Of a stretch of DNA of 40,557 nucleotides, positions 38,409-40,557 are shown piece by piece. Under the pieces are notes generated by a model. The model saw nothing but the letters and a program-made list of their open reading frames with translations, was not told the origin of the DNA and made no database searches. The stretch comes from SFEL01 sp963640685 (GTDB taxonomy: Bacteria; Bacillota; Clostridia; Christensenellales; CAG-138). The translations under genes were made by a program, and so were the position numbers. The stretch covers positions 1 through 40,557 of the forward strand of contig CAVIAA010000019.1 in the NCBI GenBank assembly GCA_963640685.1, given 5' to 3'. The stretch's first letter is position 1, and each line of letters begins with the position of its first letter.

Positions 38409-40376
38409 TCAAATCAACCCAAACAGGTTCAGTATGCTCTGCCATATCGTCATGTCGCCGGTCTTTGGCATTATCACCGCCACCGGAACCGGTGTCGGCG
38501 TGGGGTAGTAGTGGTCATGCCCGCCGCTGTTGCTGTAATAGAGCGTGAAATCATCAGTTGCACATCCGCCGACTATCGGTATCTGTATCGTTACGTTTTC
38601 AGCTCCAGCAAGACTGTTGCTGTTGTATGTTGTCATCTCCGTACCAGCTGCCCGCAACTGTACCTCTACTGGTGCCCCACCTATATGCACGGTTCCGCTT
38701 ACACAGCCGCCGTTGTGAATATCTATCTTCGTGTTTCCTCCCCAGTTGCCGGTAACAGGCAGCCCATAGCCGTAAAGAGTGATGCTGGGGTTCCCAGTAT
38801 CTGCATTTCTCTTCCACTTACATGTGATGGTCATTTTGCGGTTTGCAATATCGAATTGAACACCATCTTCATCAGCTATTTCAAACATATTGCTTGTCAG
38901 CTTAAGCAATTTTTCCTTGTCCGCAGGCGTTGTTGCCGCATTATACTTGGTCTGGAATGCCCCCAAGTCGATTTTATCGTCAAATTTGAAGCTGAGTATA
39001 ACTTCCGTATCACTGCCTATCCTTTTTGCTAATGCCAGATTCTTCAGCAGTTCCCAAGGAGAGACTTGGAGATCATTGTAAGTATATTTGTTTTCTTTAT
39101 CGTATCTTGTATCACCCACCTGCCATACCAGATTCTCCATATCCATAGTAGCGGTATAGTCAACGGTGATATTGCTGCTGTTCGCAACCTTATATTTATT
39201 TGAGTTTACGGCATCTTCAGGGACGGAATTGCTATTCTGCCTGACGGTGCGCTTAAGCCCTATTTCATTGTAAAGCTCGCCGTAATAGGGCTCGCTGTAT
39301 CCGCAGTAGTTGCAGACCTTCAGGAATCCCGAACCATTAGTATTAGGCTTTATCGTAAACGCATTATCCTTGTAGCCGTCGGTGTACTTGTCGTTTGGGG
39401 TGTCGATGGAATGCCCAATCATCTTACCGTTTTCCCAAACGGTTTTACCATCAATGTTGACAGTCGCATAATAAGTATTGTCGTCACCAACGGATTCCAC
39501 TTGGAACAAACGGGAACATGTCGTTTTGTTTGGCTCCACACCGGTCACAGTGTTTTTCCCGGAGATATTAACGACGTAGCTGGTGTCCTTGTCCTTAATA
39601 TTCAGCACTTGCTTAGCATATTTCGTGTTAATGACGGTGCAGTCCTTGAAGTTTACGGTGACGGTAGTTGTATCCTTATCCGTATAGACATTTATAACCT
39701 TGCCCGAGGAATTAAAGGTGCAGTTGTCAAATGTGTACTTCTCGCCGGTTCTTGTCCATAGGGAATACTCTTGTCCGTTAGTAGTATCAAAGGAGCATAT
39801 CTCGGGGGCGTTGAAGGTAACATTTTCAAACGTAGTCGTTTCATATCCCCAATAGCTAGCATACCCATTGAAAGTGCACTTTTCTAATTTTACATGATTG
39901 ATGCGCACGAATCCCTGATATGTATTAGCTTTATTAGTGCTATCATCATAGACGCTTCCGACAACAGTCATATTCTTAAAAGTGATGCTGTTGCTGCCGT
40001 CAAAGCTGTAATCACAAGGGCCATCAGCAGTATTGGCTGGGCTATTCTTAGCCCGAATTTGCCACGTTGTTTTATCAGGACCAGCGCCCACAAAGGTAAG
40101 GTTTTTCCCCGCGCCAGTGCCTTTTTCTGTTGGATTGGCACTGTTGCCGCAGTAAATTCCCGCTGCAAGAGAAATGGTATCGCCGCTATTAGCAGCTTCC
40201 ATCGCCTTATCCAAGCTCTTGTAGGCTTTGTCGCTGGTCGTGCCAACATCTTTTTGCTCATCGGTACCGTTATTGGCATCAACATAAATGATTGTCGTAT
40301 TTTCCGCAAACGCCGCTGTCGGCACCAGCATGAGTGTCATTATCAGCGCCAATACTATTGCAAGTGATTTCTTCAT
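38409..40376 (-). CDS. Secreted beta-helix surface protein with LPxTG-like C-terminus
   Basis: A 655-residue exported protein. The signal peptide is MKKSLAIVLALIMTLMLVPTAAFA. Residues 25-330 look like a right-handed parallel beta-helix (pectin-lyase type): YVDANNGTDEQ, AYKSLDKAMEAANSGDTISLAAGIY, then repeated turns such as ITFKNMTVVGS, VKLEKCTFNGY, TFENVTFNAP and YTFDNCTFNSS. The second half is a separate beta-rich region. It ends PTPTPVPVAVIMPKTGDMTIWQSILNLFGLI (in short pieces: MPKTGD then a hydrophobic stretch), resembling a sortase signal but without the basic tail. No catalytic acid cluster is obvious. A function in carbohydrate binding or adhesion is inference. A+T content is higher than in neighbours. 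Confidence 0.85.
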   Translation of the reverse strand: MKKSLAIVLALIMTLMLVPTAAFAENTTIIYVDANNGTDEQKDVGTTSDKAYKSLDKAMEAANSGDTISLAAGIYCGNSANPTEKGTGAGKNLTFVGAGPDKTTWQIRAKNSPANTADGPCDYSFDGSNSITFKNMTVVGSVYDDSTNKANTYQGFVRINHVKLEKCTFNGYASYWGYETTTFENVTFNAPEICSFDTTNGQEYSLWTRTGEKYTFDNCTFNSSGKVINVYTDKDTTTVTVNFKDCTVINTKYAKQVLNIKDKDTSYVVNISGKNTVTGVEPNKTTCSRLFQVESVGDDNTYYATVNIDGKTVWENGKMIGHSIDTPNDKYTDGYKDNAFTIKPNTNGSGFLKVCNYCGYSEPYYGELYNEIGLKRTVRQNSNSVPEDAVNSNKYKVANSSNITVDYTATMDMENLVWQVGDTRYDKENKYTYNDLQVSPWELLKNLALAKRIGSDTEVILSFKFDDKIDLGAFQTKYNAATTPADKEKLLKLTSNMFEIADEDGVQFDIANRKMTITCKWKRNADTGNPSITLYGYGLPVTGNWGGNTKIDIHNGGCVSGTVHIGGAPVEVQLRAAGTEMTTYNSNSLAGAENVTIQIPIVGGCATDDFTLYYSNSGGHDHYYPTPTPVPVAVIMPKTGDMTIWQSILNLFGLI

Positions 40377-40409
40377 TGTTTCTTCCCCTTTCGGTTTTTA
40401 TTTTTATAT

Positions 40410-40449
40410 ACAAAAATACCGCCCCGGCGCACTACGCCGTAACGGTATT
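40410..40449 (-). terminator. Two-tier hairpin in front of the surface protein gene
   Basis: On the minus strand AATACCG (40449-40443) pairs with CGGTATT (40421-40415), enclosing CGGCG/CGCCG, then TTTTTG. It lies about 35 bases upstream of the ATG. It may end a gene beyond the window or attenuate this one. Confidence 0.6.
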
Positions 40450-40500
40450 CAATGTATTCCAATATACTTTTGAGTAGCCCAAAAAGGCCGGAATAACCCT

Positions 40501-40557
<57 letters not shown>

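Overview
This window looks like chromosomal DNA of an anaerobic, endospore-forming gut-type member of the Clostridia (Oscillospirales-like). The evidence is a cotJABC spore-coat operon, ytxC beside a T-box-controlled thrS, hprK, an Rrf2-nifS-nifU cluster, strong AGGAGG ribosome sites, and G+C-rich coding with heavy use of ATA (Ile) and AGG (Arg). All calls are by eye; no database search was run.

Layout. Positions 1-2700 (minus strand) hold the start of an unknown gene, a 52-aa membrane/secreted peptide gene and an rrf2-nifS-nifU operon for Fe-S assembly. A large anchored extracytoplasmic protein follows (2921-4684). Positions 4735-16624 are the centre of interest. A cotJA-cotJB-cotJC operon runs on the minus strand, but cotJC is split by a 10,759-bp element (4937-15695) whose left end encodes a large serine recombinase. 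The two cotJC pieces share an 8-bp direct repeat, TCTGCTGC, in the same reading phase. Excision would restore a 202-codon cotJC exactly in frame, with the junction inside a metal-ligand helix. The joined element ends would form an attP made of two 24-bp inverted arms, 21 of 24 identical. This is the architecture of a skin-type, sporulation-excised element, here in a coat manganese-catalase gene.

The element carries an apparently intact metabolic cluster on the plus strand: LysR regulator, YedF, class V cysteine desulfurase, DUF3343, a double-cubane-cluster reductase-like protein, a second DUF3343, a PstSCAB-like ABC importer and a HAD phosphatase. A three-part cis module occurs twice, before the reductase gene and before the binding-protein gene. 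The families point to selenium/sulfur handling plus import of an oxyanion; the substrate is inference.

Positions 16762-19850 hold an aromatic amino-acid-type ABC transporter (minus strand). Its leader encodes a 32-aa peptide with the run YYYYYFY, a strong terminator, and a 14-nt segment just after the Tyr codons that can pair with the terminator's 5' arm: a complete leader-peptide attenuator, unusual for a Firmicute. Then come pepT, two small minus-strand genes, a serine-palmitoyltransferase-like enzyme overlapping a short-chain dehydrogenase (candidate sphingoid-base module), the uvrC-HAD-hprK-glk operon, ytxC, T-box-thrS, a TetR regulator sharing the palindrome TAATCGCGATTA with an ornithine-cyclodeaminase-family gene, an RlmI-like methyltransferase, a peptidoglycan-binding/LysM protein, malQ, and a surface beta-helix protein. 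The window ends in a (CCTG)n tetranucleotide repeat.
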